In this document: positions 35,394 through 44,696 of the stretch, piece after piece
How the letters are laid out: each line of letters opens with the position of its first letter
How positions within the stretch are numbered: the stretch's first letter is position 1
Assembly: GCA_022601195.1 (NCBI GenBank)
Contig: JAHZIX010000017.1
Span: forward strand, 186,001 to 250,000
DNA: 64,000 nucleotides
Reading direction: 5' to 3'
Source of the DNA: Deltaproteobacteria bacterium
GTDB taxonomy: Bacteria > Acidobacteriota > Thermoanaerobaculia > Multivoradales > JAHZIX01
The notes under the pieces: model-generated
What the model was told of the DNA's origin: nothing
What the model saw: the letters and a program-made list of their open reading frames with translations, nothing else
Databases searched by the model: none
Made by a program: the position numbers and the translations under genes

Positions 35394-36116
35394 ATGACGG
35401 AAGATCAGATTCGCGAGATTCGAGAGATGCCTCTCCAGGAGAGGCCGCGGGAGCGCTTGTTGTCCCACGGCAGTGAGACCTTGAGTGACGCCGAGCTCCT
35501 GGCGGTGCTTCTGCGCACCGGCAGTCCTGGTTTACCGGTGATGACATTGGCTCGGGAGCTGCTCGAGGAATGGCGGGGCCTCGGTGGAATGCCCGGCCTC
35601 TCCTATCGGGATCTCCGGCGTCGAGGGCTGGGGGCGGCCAAGGCAGCAAGCCTCCTAGCAGCGGTGGAGATCGGCCGTCGACTCGCCTTGGGCAAACTCC
35701 AGTCAGGAGACGTGCTCAGTCGGCCTTCATCGGTCGCTGCCTACCTCATGCTGCGGTATGGCCGCAAACATCAGGAGGTCATGGGAGCTCTTTTCCTGGA
35801 CTCCAGACATCGCTTGATAGCTTCTCAGGAGTTCTTTCGCGGAACACTCCAACGCACTTCCGTCGAGCCGAGAGCGATTCTCAAGGAAGCCCTGCTGCGG
35901 GGTTCTGCTGCCATCGTGCTATTTCACACCCATCCTAGTGGGGATCCTTCCCCCAGTAATGAAGACATCCTGTTCACCCGGCGCATGGTGGAGGCGGGAG
36001 ATTGGGTGGGGGTTCGGGTCATCGACCACTTCATTTTGGGGTCTGCCGGTAGCTTCGTGTCACTTCAACAACGAGGAGAATGTATGCCACCGGCCAAGAG
36101 GGACAATCTCTCCTGA
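35394..36116 (+). CDS. radC: RadC-family JAB/MPN-domain protein
   Basis: A 240-residue protein of standard length. The N-terminal helix-hairpin-helix-like region contains SDAELLAVLLRTG. The C-terminal JAMM metalloprotease-like core has HTHPSGDPSPSNED and the conserved VRVIDHFILG. RadC proteins are widespread; the name reflects an old DNA-repair assignment that has not held up, and the true role is unclear. An AAAGGGGG stretch precedes the ATG. It is followed by a 166-bp gap before the VWFA gene. Confidence 0.92.
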   Translation: MTEDQIREIREMPLQERPRERLLSHGSETLSDAELLAVLLRTGSPGLPVMTLARELLEEWRGLGGMPGLSYRDLRRRGLGAAKAASLLAAVEIGRRLALGKLQSGDVLSRPSSVAAYLMLRYGRKHQEVMGALFLDSRHRLIASQEFFRGTLQRTSVEPRAILKEALLRGSAAIVLFHTHPSGDPSPSNEDILFTRRMVEAGDWVGVRVIDHFILGSAGSFVSLQQRGECMPPAKRDNLS

Positions 36117-36282
36117 ACCAAAACTCCATTGATGCAACTAATACCTCGCTGGCAGTGTCCAAGTACTCGGAGCGCACTGAAGATCCTTTCAGCAAGGGGG
36201 GTGCGAGTCCAGGGAACCCGTAGCTGCAGGCCAGAGCCTCAGCTGGCAATTTGAAGCAACCCTAGAAGAGGTATTCCTAGCA

Positions 36283-37611
36283 ATGATTCCCAGATCGAAG
36301 AGAACGAGCCTCGGACCCAAAATAGCTCGACACCCCAATCACCCTTCACTTGTGATGGCACTTCGCGGCCTGTCCCTTGAGCGCAGATCTTTGCTCTGCA
36401 AGGGAACGGCTTGGGCGAGACTTGGCCTGGCGGCCAGCTTGCTTTGGTTAGGCAGTGCGGTTCGAGCGTCAGAGCCGACGGTCGAGATCGTGGCCCCTAC
36501 TCCCGGAACTCCAATCTTCGGAGAGACTCTCATCCAGGCTCGGACCCTTTCTCTTGAATCTACGACCGAGATAGAACTTTGGCTGGATGGCAAGAGGGCA
36601 GGGAGCCTTCTGGCTCCAGACTTTCAGCTTTGGTTGGATGTTGGAGCCGAGAACCGGGAACACACAATTGAGATCCTTGCCGTCAGCCCCGCTGGGGTCC
36701 GTCTGCAAGCTCGACTCGTGACCCCAGCAGTGCACATCAATGACACGGTCGAGCTCAAGCTGCGTCAAGTGTTCGCTACGATAGTAAATGTCCGTGGGCA
36801 GAGGATCCTAGGATTGGTTCCGAAGGATTTTGAACTCCGTGACAATGGTCGGAAACAGCGCATCGTTACCTTGGCCTCTGGAGACATCCCTTTCTCGGCC
36901 GTCCTACTGCTCGACGGGAGTCTGAGTATGCGGGGTTCCCCTATGGAGGCCGCTATCCAGGGAGTCCGTAGTTTCGTGGAGGGAATGAACCCATTCGATG
37001 AAGCTCGGTTGTTGGTGTTTTCGGACCGACTCCTTGCTGCCAGCCCATTTACCGGAAGCCCCGACGAGCTGCTAGCTGAGGTTCCTTCTCAGCGGGTCGA
37101 AACTGGCACCTCCATTCACGACCACCTGTTCTGGTCCATTCGCCTTCTGGAGGGCAAGCTTGGGCGAAAAGTCTTGGTATTGCTCTCGGATGGCCAAGAT
37201 GTCCACAGCGTCCTGAGGATGGAGGTGGTAGCGGAAGCCTTGAGCCATAGTGAAGCTCAGCTGTATTGGGTGCAAATTCTGGATGCGCAGGGTTTGGCTA
37301 GGTCGAGAGCCCGGGGCCTGCACTCTTTTCTTTCCGCTGAGGAAATTCTTCAGCAGCGAGACTTGCTTCGGCGAGCGGTGCAGAGGTCCGGTGGGAGAGT
37401 TCTCGAAGTGCGGCAACCTGAAGAGATTCCCCAGGCCTTGGCGGAGGTCCTCCGGGAGCTGAGAGAACAATATGCTATTGGGTACTACCCTGAGCCTGGC
37501 ATAGAAGATGGCAGCTGGCACCGTCTGGACGTCAAGGTCCAGGGCCTCGGGCGTCGGGTCCAAGTCCGAGAGGGATACTTTGCCCCGTCCCAGATGGGAG
37601 GTGACAGATGA
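36283..37611 (+). CDS. Secreted VWFA-related protein 1 (Acidobacterial type)
   Basis: A 442-residue protein of the VWFA-related Acidobacterial family. A basic 40-residue N-terminus leads to a signal sequence (core about 46-62, likely cleavage near RASEP). An Ig-like domain (about 65-150: VEIVAPTPGTPIFGETLIQ) precedes the von Willebrand A domain (about 200-410). Its MIDAS metal site is DGSLS (211-215), ETGTSIHDHL and LLSDGQD. The C-terminus has REQYAIGYYPEP and VREGYFAP, hallmarks of the family. It is probably periplasmic or surface-exposed and binds a protein through a metal ion. Its stop overlaps the ATG of the next gene (ATGA), so the two are translationally coupled. A paralogue lies at 40283-41521. 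Confidence 0.88.
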   Translation: MIPRSKRTSLGPKIARHPNHPSLVMALRGLSLERRSLLCKGTAWARLGLAASLLWLGSAVRASEPTVEIVAPTPGTPIFGETLIQARTLSLESTTEIELWLDGKRAGSLLAPDFQLWLDVGAENREHTIEILAVSPAGVRLQARLVTPAVHINDTVELKLRQVFATIVNVRGQRILGLVPKDFELRDNGRKQRIVTLASGDIPFSAVLLLDGSLSMRGSPMEAAIQGVRSFVEGMNPFDEARLLVFSDRLLAASPFTGSPDELLAEVPSQRVETGTSIHDHLFWSIRLLEGKLGRKVLVLLSDGQDVHSVLRMEVVAEALSHSEAQLYWVQILDAQGLARSRARGLHSFLSAEEILQQRDLLRRAVQRSGGRVLEVRQPEEIPQALAEVLRELREQYAIGYYPEPGIEDGSWHRLDVKVQGLGRRVQVREGYFAPSQMGGDR

Positions 37612-38765
37612 GACGGGTGCTCAGAGGAGGGGCTCTAGCGATTGCTCTACTGCTCCCTATTGGAGCTTTCGGCGATCCGCTGGCCCCTACCAGTCGTGTG
37701 GAAGCTCTGAACCAGTTTAGCGAAGTCCTCAATCGCCTCTCGGTGGACGGAGATTTTCGTCGATCCGCAGCCGAGCTTGCCGAGATGGAGTCACAGTGGG
37801 CTGCCAGAGATAGTCTGAAGGTTCTGATCGACGCCGAATGGGAGCTCCTTGGGTACATTGGCAAAGAGAAACCGAGAGCCGCCTATCCCATCGCCATTCT
37901 CTTTGGGGCTCTCTTCGAATGGTACAAGCTTGCCGATCAGGCAGAGGCTGCAGAACGGGCGGTGTCCTTCATTGGGGATGCCGGAAACTTCTACCGGAGG
38001 AGTCGGGACTCTAGGCAACAAGTGGACCTCAAGAGCTCCTCCGGTGCTCCCCTGGAAGACCCATCGGTTCGTAGTCGTAACCTTTCTCGGATCGGGCTTA
38101 TGATGATCTACGGAGGGAATTTCGACTGGGCGAGAGGGGGCTTCTTGTCACCCGCGGTAAGAATCGACCCCAGCTCGACGGCACCTCTCCACATTCTGGC
38201 GGCGCTCAGCGAGAAGACGGACGACTTCTCAGAGGCGCAGCGGTATCTCGAGAAGCTATTGCAACGGGCCCCCGACGATGCTCAAGCTCACCTCCGTCTT
38301 GCGATGGTCCAGGAGCGAATGGGGAAGAGCGTTCTCTCGCTAGCCTCGTTGGAAAGTCTCATCGAGTCCGAGCCGCCAACCCACGTTGAGATTCTTGCCC
38401 TGCAGGAAGCTATTCGCCTCCATGGAATCCACGGGGCCCTCGACCAGGCTCGTCGGCTGCTCAATACAGGCCGACTCCGGTTCCCCAAGGAGCAGAGCTT
38501 TCTGACTCTTCGGCTTTGGCTTTTTCCGGAAGAGGTACGGGAAGTAGCGGCCGTTCTAGAAAGCATGCCGGCGATGGCTCCTTGGGAGCGGGAATCGGTA
38601 TCCCGAAGCGCTCGAGTCCTCTATAACAATTGGCCCCACCTGGAGATCTCTGATCTTCGAGAGAGAGAGAAGGAAGACATGAAGCCCTACCTGGGAGCTC
38701 TTCGTCTGCTGCTGAACCTGTTGCGGCTGGAGATTCGGACCCTTCGGGGATGGTCTCCTGGTTGA
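37608..38765 (+). CDS. Secreted TPR protein 1, coupled to VWFA protein 1
   Basis: A 385-residue protein with a signal peptide (cleavage near GAFG/DP). The N-terminal half is helical with no recognised motif. TPR-type helix pairs span about 180-300 (FSEAQRYLEKLLQRAPDDAQAHLRLA). The last 80 residues include LYNNWPHLE. The start overlaps the VWFA1 stop by four bases. It is homologous to the TPR protein at 39087-40286 over the repeat region and the N-W tail. It is likely a periplasmic scaffold for the VWFA partner; no enzymatic motif is visible. Confidence 0.75.
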   Translation: MRRVLRGGALAIALLLPIGAFGDPLAPTSRVEALNQFSEVLNRLSVDGDFRRSAAELAEMESQWAARDSLKVLIDAEWELLGYIGKEKPRAAYPIAILFGALFEWYKLADQAEAAERAVSFIGDAGNFYRRSRDSRQQVDLKSSSGAPLEDPSVRSRNLSRIGLMMIYGGNFDWARGGFLSPAVRIDPSSTAPLHILAALSEKTDDFSEAQRYLEKLLQRAPDDAQAHLRLAMVQERMGKSVLSLASLESLIESEPPTHVEILALQEAIRLHGIHGALDQARRLLNTGRLRFPKEQSFLTLRLWLFPEEVREVAAVLESMPAMAPWERESVSRSARVLYNNWPHLEISDLREREKEDMKPYLGALRLLLNLLRLEIRTLRGWSPG

Positions 38766-39086
38766 GACAGGGATCTGGCCAAAGAGTCGGCATCACGAGA
38801 TTCGCGACTAACCCTAAGTGGCCGAGGAAGCCAACGAGCCATGAGGGAGAAACGTCTACCGCCAATCCTCCTCGAGCCCTAGAAGTGAATTCCCGGTATT
38901 TGGGGCCTGGTCGGGGGAATTCAGCTTCGGGAAAAGCTGTTCTCAGCATCAAGATCTAAGATGCGATGTCAATGAACCAAATTACTGGAGTCATTGGCCC
39001 AGGTCTGTGAGGAGTCCAAGGGAGCCCTCGAGGACTCGCTCTTGGTGGGAAGGACCTCTGATGACCCGACAGCAAGGAAGACTTCG
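38766..39086. other. Intergenic region between the two TPR genes
   Basis: A 321-bp spacer splits the VWFA-TPR-TPR-VWFA quartet. It holds a GAATTCCC/GGGAATTC inverted repeat (38887-38894 and 38915-38922) and a CAGCTT/AAGCTG hairpin (38922-38939) followed by TTCTC, a possible weak terminator. The second gene pair probably has its own promoter here, but none was identified with confidence. Confidence 0.4.
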
Positions 39087-40286
39087 ATGGGTGATAAGGC
39101 GCGCTGCTTAGGATCTCTTCTATGCAGTTTCCTCGTGACGCTTCCGGCCACTGCCGGCAACGAGAGCCGAAATCTCCGGCAGCCTTGTTTTGGCAAGCAC
39201 CTCGAAGAGAAATATTTCGTCATTCTGGAAAAGGCGAGTGAGGAGCCCAAGTCTGCTCCGCTGGTCTCTGGGATAGGGAAGCCCGGGTCAGCCAGAGAGG
39301 CACAGAGACGAGCTCTCGAACCTAGCGAGGGTGCGGCGGACTTGGTGGAGCTTCACGAATGCGCCTACCGGGCCGGCGTCAAGACCTCGACTGTGATCCA
39401 GATCCTGGTGAATGTTGCCAAAAGAATCTCCCCAATCTCCAGTCCTCACTGCTTGTCGTCGATGATCGCCCTGCAGCAGGATGCCTACGCGAGTCTGCTA
39501 GAGCAAGGCAATCATTGGAGAGCTACTGAAGCGTTGGAGGTCCAGGATAGGTTACTTCGCCTGCTGGTGCGTTCCCAGAGCGATCTCGACACCCACTCTC
39601 GGGCAGCTCGTTTGTTGAGTCGGTTGGCACTCATGCAGCGTTTGCAACACCGGTTGACACCTGCCCGCCGAACTCTGCTTCGCTCCATCGAGCTCGATCC
39701 GCACGATGCTGCTCAGTGGTTACACCTGGGCCTCCTAGAAGAAAAGTTCGGGGAGTACTCTGCCGCTGAGAAGAGCTTTCTGCGCTGGTTGGACCTAGAT
39801 CCGGAGGATCCAGAACCGAGGCTTCGGCTGGCCTTGACCCAAGGTCGCCTCGGCAAAGAGGAGCGGTCGCGCCAAGGTTTGGCAGAGCTCTGGCAAGGAG
39901 ATGCGCCAGCTTGGATTCGGGTTGTTGCTCTCCAGGAACTGGCTCAATCCCTAGTGAGAGAAGGCCAGGAGGGGCGAGCCCAAGTTCTACTGTTGCAAGG
40001 ACTGCTGGAATTCCCTGGAGAAGCCGGCCTTCGCATACTGCTTCTCAGTCTGGGGCCTACCGGCGAAGAGCTGCCGGTGTCCTTGGTGAGAAGCTTTCAT
40101 CAGCCGGAAGAGCTGATGCCCTCGGAGAGGCGATCCTTCCGATTGGAGTACAACCAGTGGTCCATGAGCAAGATGGTCCCGCACCTGGAAGCTATCTCAG
40201 AGAGCTTGACAGGTGGCCGGGAATGTCTTCGCTTGGAACTGCCCCGACTGGCACATGGAGCCAGAGCTGGCTGGCCCCACTCATGA
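39087..40286 (+). CDS. Secreted TPR protein 2, coupled to VWFA protein 2
   Basis: A 399-residue protein. The ATG was chosen because AAGGAAG lies just upstream and a signal peptide follows directly (LGSLLCSFLVTLPATAG). A longer frame would start at a TTG at 38994 without a ribosome-binding site. TPR helices are clear at about 175-290 (ARRTLLRSIELDPHDAAQWL, AEKSFLRWLDLDPEDPEPRL). The C-terminal EYNQWSMSKMVPHLE aligns with the tail of TPR protein 1, so the two are paralogues. The stop overlaps the ATG of VWFA protein 2. Confidence 0.75.
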   Translation: MGDKARCLGSLLCSFLVTLPATAGNESRNLRQPCFGKHLEEKYFVILEKASEEPKSAPLVSGIGKPGSAREAQRRALEPSEGAADLVELHECAYRAGVKTSTVIQILVNVAKRISPISSPHCLSSMIALQQDAYASLLEQGNHWRATEALEVQDRLLRLLVRSQSDLDTHSRAARLLSRLALMQRLQHRLTPARRTLLRSIELDPHDAAQWLHLGLLEEKFGEYSAAEKSFLRWLDLDPEDPEPRLRLALTQGRLGKEERSRQGLAELWQGDAPAWIRVVALQELAQSLVREGQEGRAQVLLLQGLLEFPGEAGLRILLLSLGPTGEELPVSLVRSFHQPEELMPSERRSFRLEYNQWSMSKMVPHLEAISESLTGGRECLRLELPRLAHGARAGWPHS

Positions 40287-41521
40287 GGAGCAGGAGGAGT
40301 AGGTTCCATTGGACCTGGGCGAGGACCCTTCTTAGAGGCTGGTTCTATTTGTTTGCCTTTGGCCAGGTCGCTTTCGCTGAACCCCCTTCGGTAGAGATTG
40401 CTAGCCCCCGATCGGGAAGCCCACTCTTCGGCAACACTCTCATCCAGGCACGGGTCCATTCCTCCGAAGCTCTCGAGACCGTCGAAGTGTGGCTCAATGG
40501 AGCCAGGGCGGGAACGCTGCCGCCTCCGGACTTCCGACTAGAGGTTGACGTCGGAGAAGACAACCGGGAACGACTCATCGAAGTAGTGGCCCGAACGGTG
40601 GTGGGCTCCGAAGGTCGAGCCCGGCGGACCTATCTGCCGGTCCGCATCGATGGAAAAATCGAGCTCCAGTTACAGCAGGTTTTCGTTACCGTCACGAAGA
40701 ATGACGGCGAGCGGGTTCTCGGGTTGAAAAAGGGCGATTTCTTGCTGCGAGATAATCGGCAGAAACAATCAATTGTGACTCTGGAATCCGGAGAGATACC
40801 CTTTTCAGCAGTGCTCCTATTGGACGCCAGTGTGAGCATGAAGGGGCGCCAAATGAAGGCCGTTGAGCAGGGGGCACAAACCTTTGTAGAAGGCTTAGCG
40901 GACCTGGATGAAGCTCGCATGATGGTGTTTGCCGAGCGACTGATCGCTTCGACGGGTTTCACCATGGAAGCCGACGACCTAGTCCAGGTGATTCCGTCTC
41001 GGGAAGTCGAGGGGGGCACCGCTCTCTACGATCACCTGCTCTGGGCCACGCACCTTCTAAAAGAGCGGTTGAGTAGAAGAGTGATGCTTCTTCTCTCCGA
41101 CGGTCACGATGTCCACAGCCTCGTTTCCATGGATCAGGTCGCCGAGGCCATCCAGCGAACCGAGGCCCAGGTTTATTGGATTCAGATCTCGGAGCCGGGT
41201 GTGGCAGAAGAGACTCGGAACTTCTTTCACTCATTTCTTCCGCCCAAAGAAATCATGCGGCAAAGAAGGCTGTTACGCCGAACCGTCGAGCGTACCGGTG
41301 GCCGAATTCTTCGGGTTTCTCAACCCCAAGAGATCGTTGGGGCTCTGGCGGAAGTGCTGCAGGAGCTGCGGGATCAATATGCCATCGGCTACTACCCAGA
41401 GCCAGGAATCGACGATGGTCGTTGGCATGAGTTGCAAGTGGAGGCTCTTCTTCCTGGCCTCCAAGCCAAGACCCGGAAGGGGTACTACGCTCCCTCTCCA
41501 GCTCCCCCTCAGGCCCCGTGA
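40283..41521 (+). CDS. Secreted VWFA-related protein 2 (Acidobacterial type)
   Basis: A 412-residue paralogue of the protein at 36283-37611. The ATG overlaps the TGA of TPR protein 2 (ATGA). The frame extends further upstream but only inside that gene. A signal peptide ends near VAFA/EPP. The Ig-like domain (about 37-120: VEIASPRSGSPLFGNTLIQ) and VWFA domain follow, with MIDAS DASVS (181-185), EGGTALYDHL and LLSDGHD. The same RDQYAIGYYPEP and KTRKGYYAPS endings occur. Divergence from protein 1 is substantial, so the duplication is not recent. Confidence 0.88.
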   Translation: MRSRRSRFHWTWARTLLRGWFYLFAFGQVAFAEPPSVEIASPRSGSPLFGNTLIQARVHSSEALETVEVWLNGARAGTLPPPDFRLEVDVGEDNRERLIEVVARTVVGSEGRARRTYLPVRIDGKIELQLQQVFVTVTKNDGERVLGLKKGDFLLRDNRQKQSIVTLESGEIPFSAVLLLDASVSMKGRQMKAVEQGAQTFVEGLADLDEARMMVFAERLIASTGFTMEADDLVQVIPSREVEGGTALYDHLLWATHLLKERLSRRVMLLLSDGHDVHSLVSMDQVAEAIQRTEAQVYWIQISEPGVAEETRNFFHSFLPPKEIMRQRRLLRRTVERTGGRILRVSQPQEIVGALAEVLQELRDQYAIGYYPEPGIDDGRWHELQVEALLPGLQAKTRKGYYAPSPAPPQAP

Positions 41522-41602
41522 GCTTGCCTAGCGGTGGGTGTCATCCTGGCTCTGTCGTGGTAGCTTATCCTCTTGCGCCGGAAGGCCTAGAGGAGATTTC
41601 CA

Positions 41603-42529
41603 ATGACCACGAAAAGCCCGACGAGGGCAACCAAAATCATGGCCCGGGGCCATCTTCGGGTTGGACTTGCTGCAAAGGGCCAGTTGCGTTGGGCCGTAGC
41701 TGATTTGTCCGAGATCGTCGAGGCGGCTCGGCAACGGCGCGATTTGTCCCCGGTGGCCTCGGTAGCCCTTGGGCAAATGCTAGCCGGCGCTGCCCTCATT
41801 CTACGGTTACAGAGCAAAACGCCAGTTCGGGTCATCCTCGAGTCCCAGGGTGACGGTCCTTTGGGTCGGGTCACCGCTGAAGCGGATGACCTGGGGCATC
41901 TGCGGGGCTCCGTGACGGTTCCTCAGGCGGTAGTGCCGACGACGGGCCAGGCGTCTGAGGGGGAAGGCATCGACTCCGCAGCAGGGATCGGTAAGGGCAA
42001 TTTGAAAGTGATCCGACAGATGCCGAATATCACTTACGAGAGCGTCGTTCCCCTTCTGGATGGGCAAGGCGTTAGCCAACAGCTGACCCACTTCCTTCAG
42101 CAGAGTGACCAGACCCAATCAGCCCTGCTGCTCGGTGTTCTGCTGCGCTCGGACGGAGTCGCCGCAGCTGGTGGCCTCATCCTCGAGGCCCTGCCAGGAG
42201 CCGACGAGGATTTGGTGAACACTCTGGAAGGAACTCTCTCGAGGCTTCCTAGCGTCAGCCGCTGCTTGGAGGAAAAGGGTGTCGACGGTCTCTTGGCTGA
42301 AGTATTTGGGGAACTGGACCGGAAAGACCTCGAATCCTTGCCCCTCGCCTATGTGTGCACCTGTGACCGGGAGCGTCTGCGCCTCCATCTGGCCCACTTA
42401 CCGGCGGAAGACCGGGATCATCTTTTAGAGATGAAAGAGGAGGGACAAGAGGCGGGCACCGAGGTAGAGTGTAATTTCTGCGGTGCTCACTACCGATTCT
42501 CGGCGGAGGAGCTCAGCATTCCTCAATAG
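41603..42529 (+). CDS. hslO: Hsp33 redox-regulated chaperone
   Basis: A 308-residue Hsp33. The substrate-binding N-terminal domain includes DLSPVASVALGQMLAGAAL. The C-terminal redox switch holds the zinc ligands Cys252-x-Cys254 (VCTCDRERL) and Cys290-x-x-Cys293 (CNFCGAHYRF). Oxidation of these cysteines releases zinc and activates the holdase, protecting proteins under oxidative and heat stress. It lies upstream of metG on the same strand. Confidence 0.95.
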   Translation: MTTKSPTRATKIMARGHLRVGLAAKGQLRWAVADLSEIVEAARQRRDLSPVASVALGQMLAGAALILRLQSKTPVRVILESQGDGPLGRVTAEADDLGHLRGSVTVPQAVVPTTGQASEGEGIDSAAGIGKGNLKVIRQMPNITYESVVPLLDGQGVSQQLTHFLQQSDQTQSALLLGVLLRSDGVAAAGGLILEALPGADEDLVNTLEGTLSRLPSVSRCLEEKGVDGLLAEVFGELDRKDLESLPLAYVCTCDRERLRLHLAHLPAEDRDHLLEMKEEGQEAGTEVECNFCGAHYRFSAEELSIPQ

Positions 42530-42629
42530 AGTCTCCGTAGTCCCGTTCGCCGGAGAGATCGGTGAGAAAGAGTTGCTCCTGAGCTTGAGATCGGAAGGGC
42601 TCGGGAACCTGGAAGTTGGAAGGAAGACG

Positions 42630-44696
42630 ATGAATCGATTTTATGTCAGCACGCCCATTTATTACGTCAATGACCGTCCCCACATCGGTCATGTCTATTC
42701 CACGACCGTGGCCGATATCCTCGCCCGATATCACCGAATGATCGGCGAGAAAGTCTTTTTTCTTACCGGTACGGATGAGCATGCTGCAAAAGTAGCTGAC
42801 GCCGCTGCCGAGCGTGGAATTTCGCCATTGGAGTGGGCGGACCGCAACGCCGGCGAGTTCCAGAGCGTTTTCTCTCGCTTGGATCTCTCTCACGACGACT
42901 TCATTCGCACCTCGGAGCTTCGCCATACGGATCGGGTCCGTCACTACGTTCGCCAGTTGATCCAAAGTGGCGATGTCTACCTGGGAGAGTACGAGGGTTG
43001 GTATGACCCGAGTCAAGAAGAGTACGTGCCGGAAACCCGGGCCAAAGAGGCGGACTTTTGCAGTTCCATCACCGGCAAACCCTTGGAACGGAAGAAGGAG
43101 AAGAACTACTTCTTTCGCTTGAGCCGTTACAGCGATGATCTGTTGGCGCTGCTCGAGAGCGGTGAGATTTTCAATGTCCGGCCGGAGGCTCGGCGCAACG
43201 AAGTCACGGCGCGGATCCGGGACGGCCTGAACGATATCCCCATGAGCCGCACCGGCGTCGAGGACTGGGGCATTCGAGTGCCGGGTGACTCTGAGCACAC
43301 CATTTACGTGTGGATTGATGCTCTGTTCAACTATTTGACGGCGGTGGATACGGACGACCGTCGTGATCTGTGGCCCGCGGACGTTCAGATCATCGCTAAG
43401 GACATCCTGTGGTTTCACGCCGTGATCTGGCCGGCATTGCTACTCGCCCTTCAAAAGCAGCCGGGCAACGCTTGGATCGCTCTTCCTCGCTTGGTCTATT
43501 GCCACTCCTTCTGGATTCGAGAAGGCAGGAAGATGAGCAAGAGCCTGGGAAATTTCATCGACTTGGAAGAGATCGATCGTTTCACTGAGGTATTCGGTCT
43601 GGATGGATTGCGGCATTTTCTCGCGAGCCATGGCCCCTGGGGCACGACGGATTCTGATTTCTCGCTAGAAAAGTTCATTGAGGTGTACAACAGCGATCTG
43701 GCCAACACGGTCGGTAACTGCCTCAACCGGGTCACCAACATGACCCACCGCTATTTTCAGGGAAGCTTGCCTGCTTGGGGGCCGAGAGTGCCGGATACGG
43801 GGGAGTACGACGGTACTGCGGCTCGTTGCCTTGACCGCTATCGCTCCGCTTTCCAACGACTCGATATAGCGGCAGCTTCAGCGGCGGCTCTCGAGCTGGT
43901 CAAGGCCATTGACGGTTATATCGCCAAGACCCAGCCTTTTCGTTTGGCCAAGGACGAAGCACAGTTGCCGGTGGTCAGCACGATTCTTTACAACTGTGCC
44001 GAGGCCCTCCGGCTGGCGGCGGTTCTTCTTTGGCCCATCGTGCCGCAGAAGGCCGGGGAGATCCTACAGCGCCTAGGTTGTAGCGAGATCGCGGACTCTC
44101 TGGCTGGTGGCCCTTCGGGGAAATTCGAAGAGTGGACGAAGTGGGGATGGCTCCAACCGGGAACCACTATCTCCCAAGGGGCAGGTCTGTTCCCCCGGGT
44201 CGATAAGAAGAAGACGATGGCCAAAGTTGGCATTGGAACGGCTGGAGAGGGAATCAACGTGGAAGCGAAGGAAAAAGGTGAAAAAGCTGGTGCGGGAACT
44301 TCCTCGGCCAAGGATCCGGTAGCCAAGAAGGTGGCGACCGGGGATGCTGAGGGCGGCGCGCCGGAACAGATTTCCATCGACAATTTTTTTGAAACTCAGC
44401 TGCGAGTCGCCACCGTCAAAGAAGCGGAGCCGGTGCCCAAGTCCAACAAGCTACTCAAGCTCACGGTGGATCTCGGAGAGGTTGGTGGAGGAACCCGTAC
44501 CGTAATCGCTGGGATTGCCAAAGCTTACTCACCTGAAGAGCTCGTCGGACAGCAAGTGGTTGTGGTGGCCAATCTCAAGCCCGCCAAGCTGATGGGCTTG
44601 GAGTCCAACGGCATGGTGTTGGCGGCTTCCGTGGACGGTAAGCCCGTCGTGGTCCGTCCTAGCGTCCCGGTACCGGATGGAACCCAGGTGCGATGA
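42630..44696 (+). CDS. metG: Methionyl-tRNA synthetase with C-terminal tRNA-binding domain
   Basis: A 688-residue class I synthetase that charges tRNA(Met). The ATG follows AAGGAAG; the frame runs 49 codons further upstream, overlapping hslO, but without a ribosome-binding site there. The HIGH motif is at 18-21 (NDRPHIGHVYST) and KMSKS near 301-305 (GRKMSKSLGN). The anticodon-binding helical domain follows. A Lys/Ala/Glu-rich linker (about 530-575) leads to an EMAP/Arc1p-like OB-fold (about 577-688: FFETQLRVATVKEAEPVPKS, GLESNGMVLAA), which aids tRNA binding and dimerisation. The stop overlaps the tatD start by four bases. Confidence 0.96.
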   Translation: MNRFYVSTPIYYVNDRPHIGHVYSTTVADILARYHRMIGEKVFFLTGTDEHAAKVADAAAERGISPLEWADRNAGEFQSVFSRLDLSHDDFIRTSELRHTDRVRHYVRQLIQSGDVYLGEYEGWYDPSQEEYVPETRAKEADFCSSITGKPLERKKEKNYFFRLSRYSDDLLALLESGEIFNVRPEARRNEVTARIRDGLNDIPMSRTGVEDWGIRVPGDSEHTIYVWIDALFNYLTAVDTDDRRDLWPADVQIIAKDILWFHAVIWPALLLALQKQPGNAWIALPRLVYCHSFWIREGRKMSKSLGNFIDLEEIDRFTEVFGLDGLRHFLASHGPWGTTDSDFSLEKFIEVYNSDLANTVGNCLNRVTNMTHRYFQGSLPAWGPRVPDTGEYDGTAARCLDRYRSAFQRLDIAAASAAALELVKAIDGYIAKTQPFRLAKDEAQLPVVSTILYNCAEALRLAAVLLWPIVPQKAGEILQRLGCSEIADSLAGGPSGKFEEWTKWGWLQPGTTISQGAGLFPRVDKKKTMAKVGIGTAGEGINVEAKEKGEKAGAGTSSAKDPVAKKVATGDAEGGAPEQISIDNFFETQLRVATVKEAEPVPKSNKLLKLTVDLGEVGGGTRTVIAGIAKAYSPEELVGQQVVVVANLKPAKLMGLESNGMVLAASVDGKPVVVRPSVPVPDGTQVR

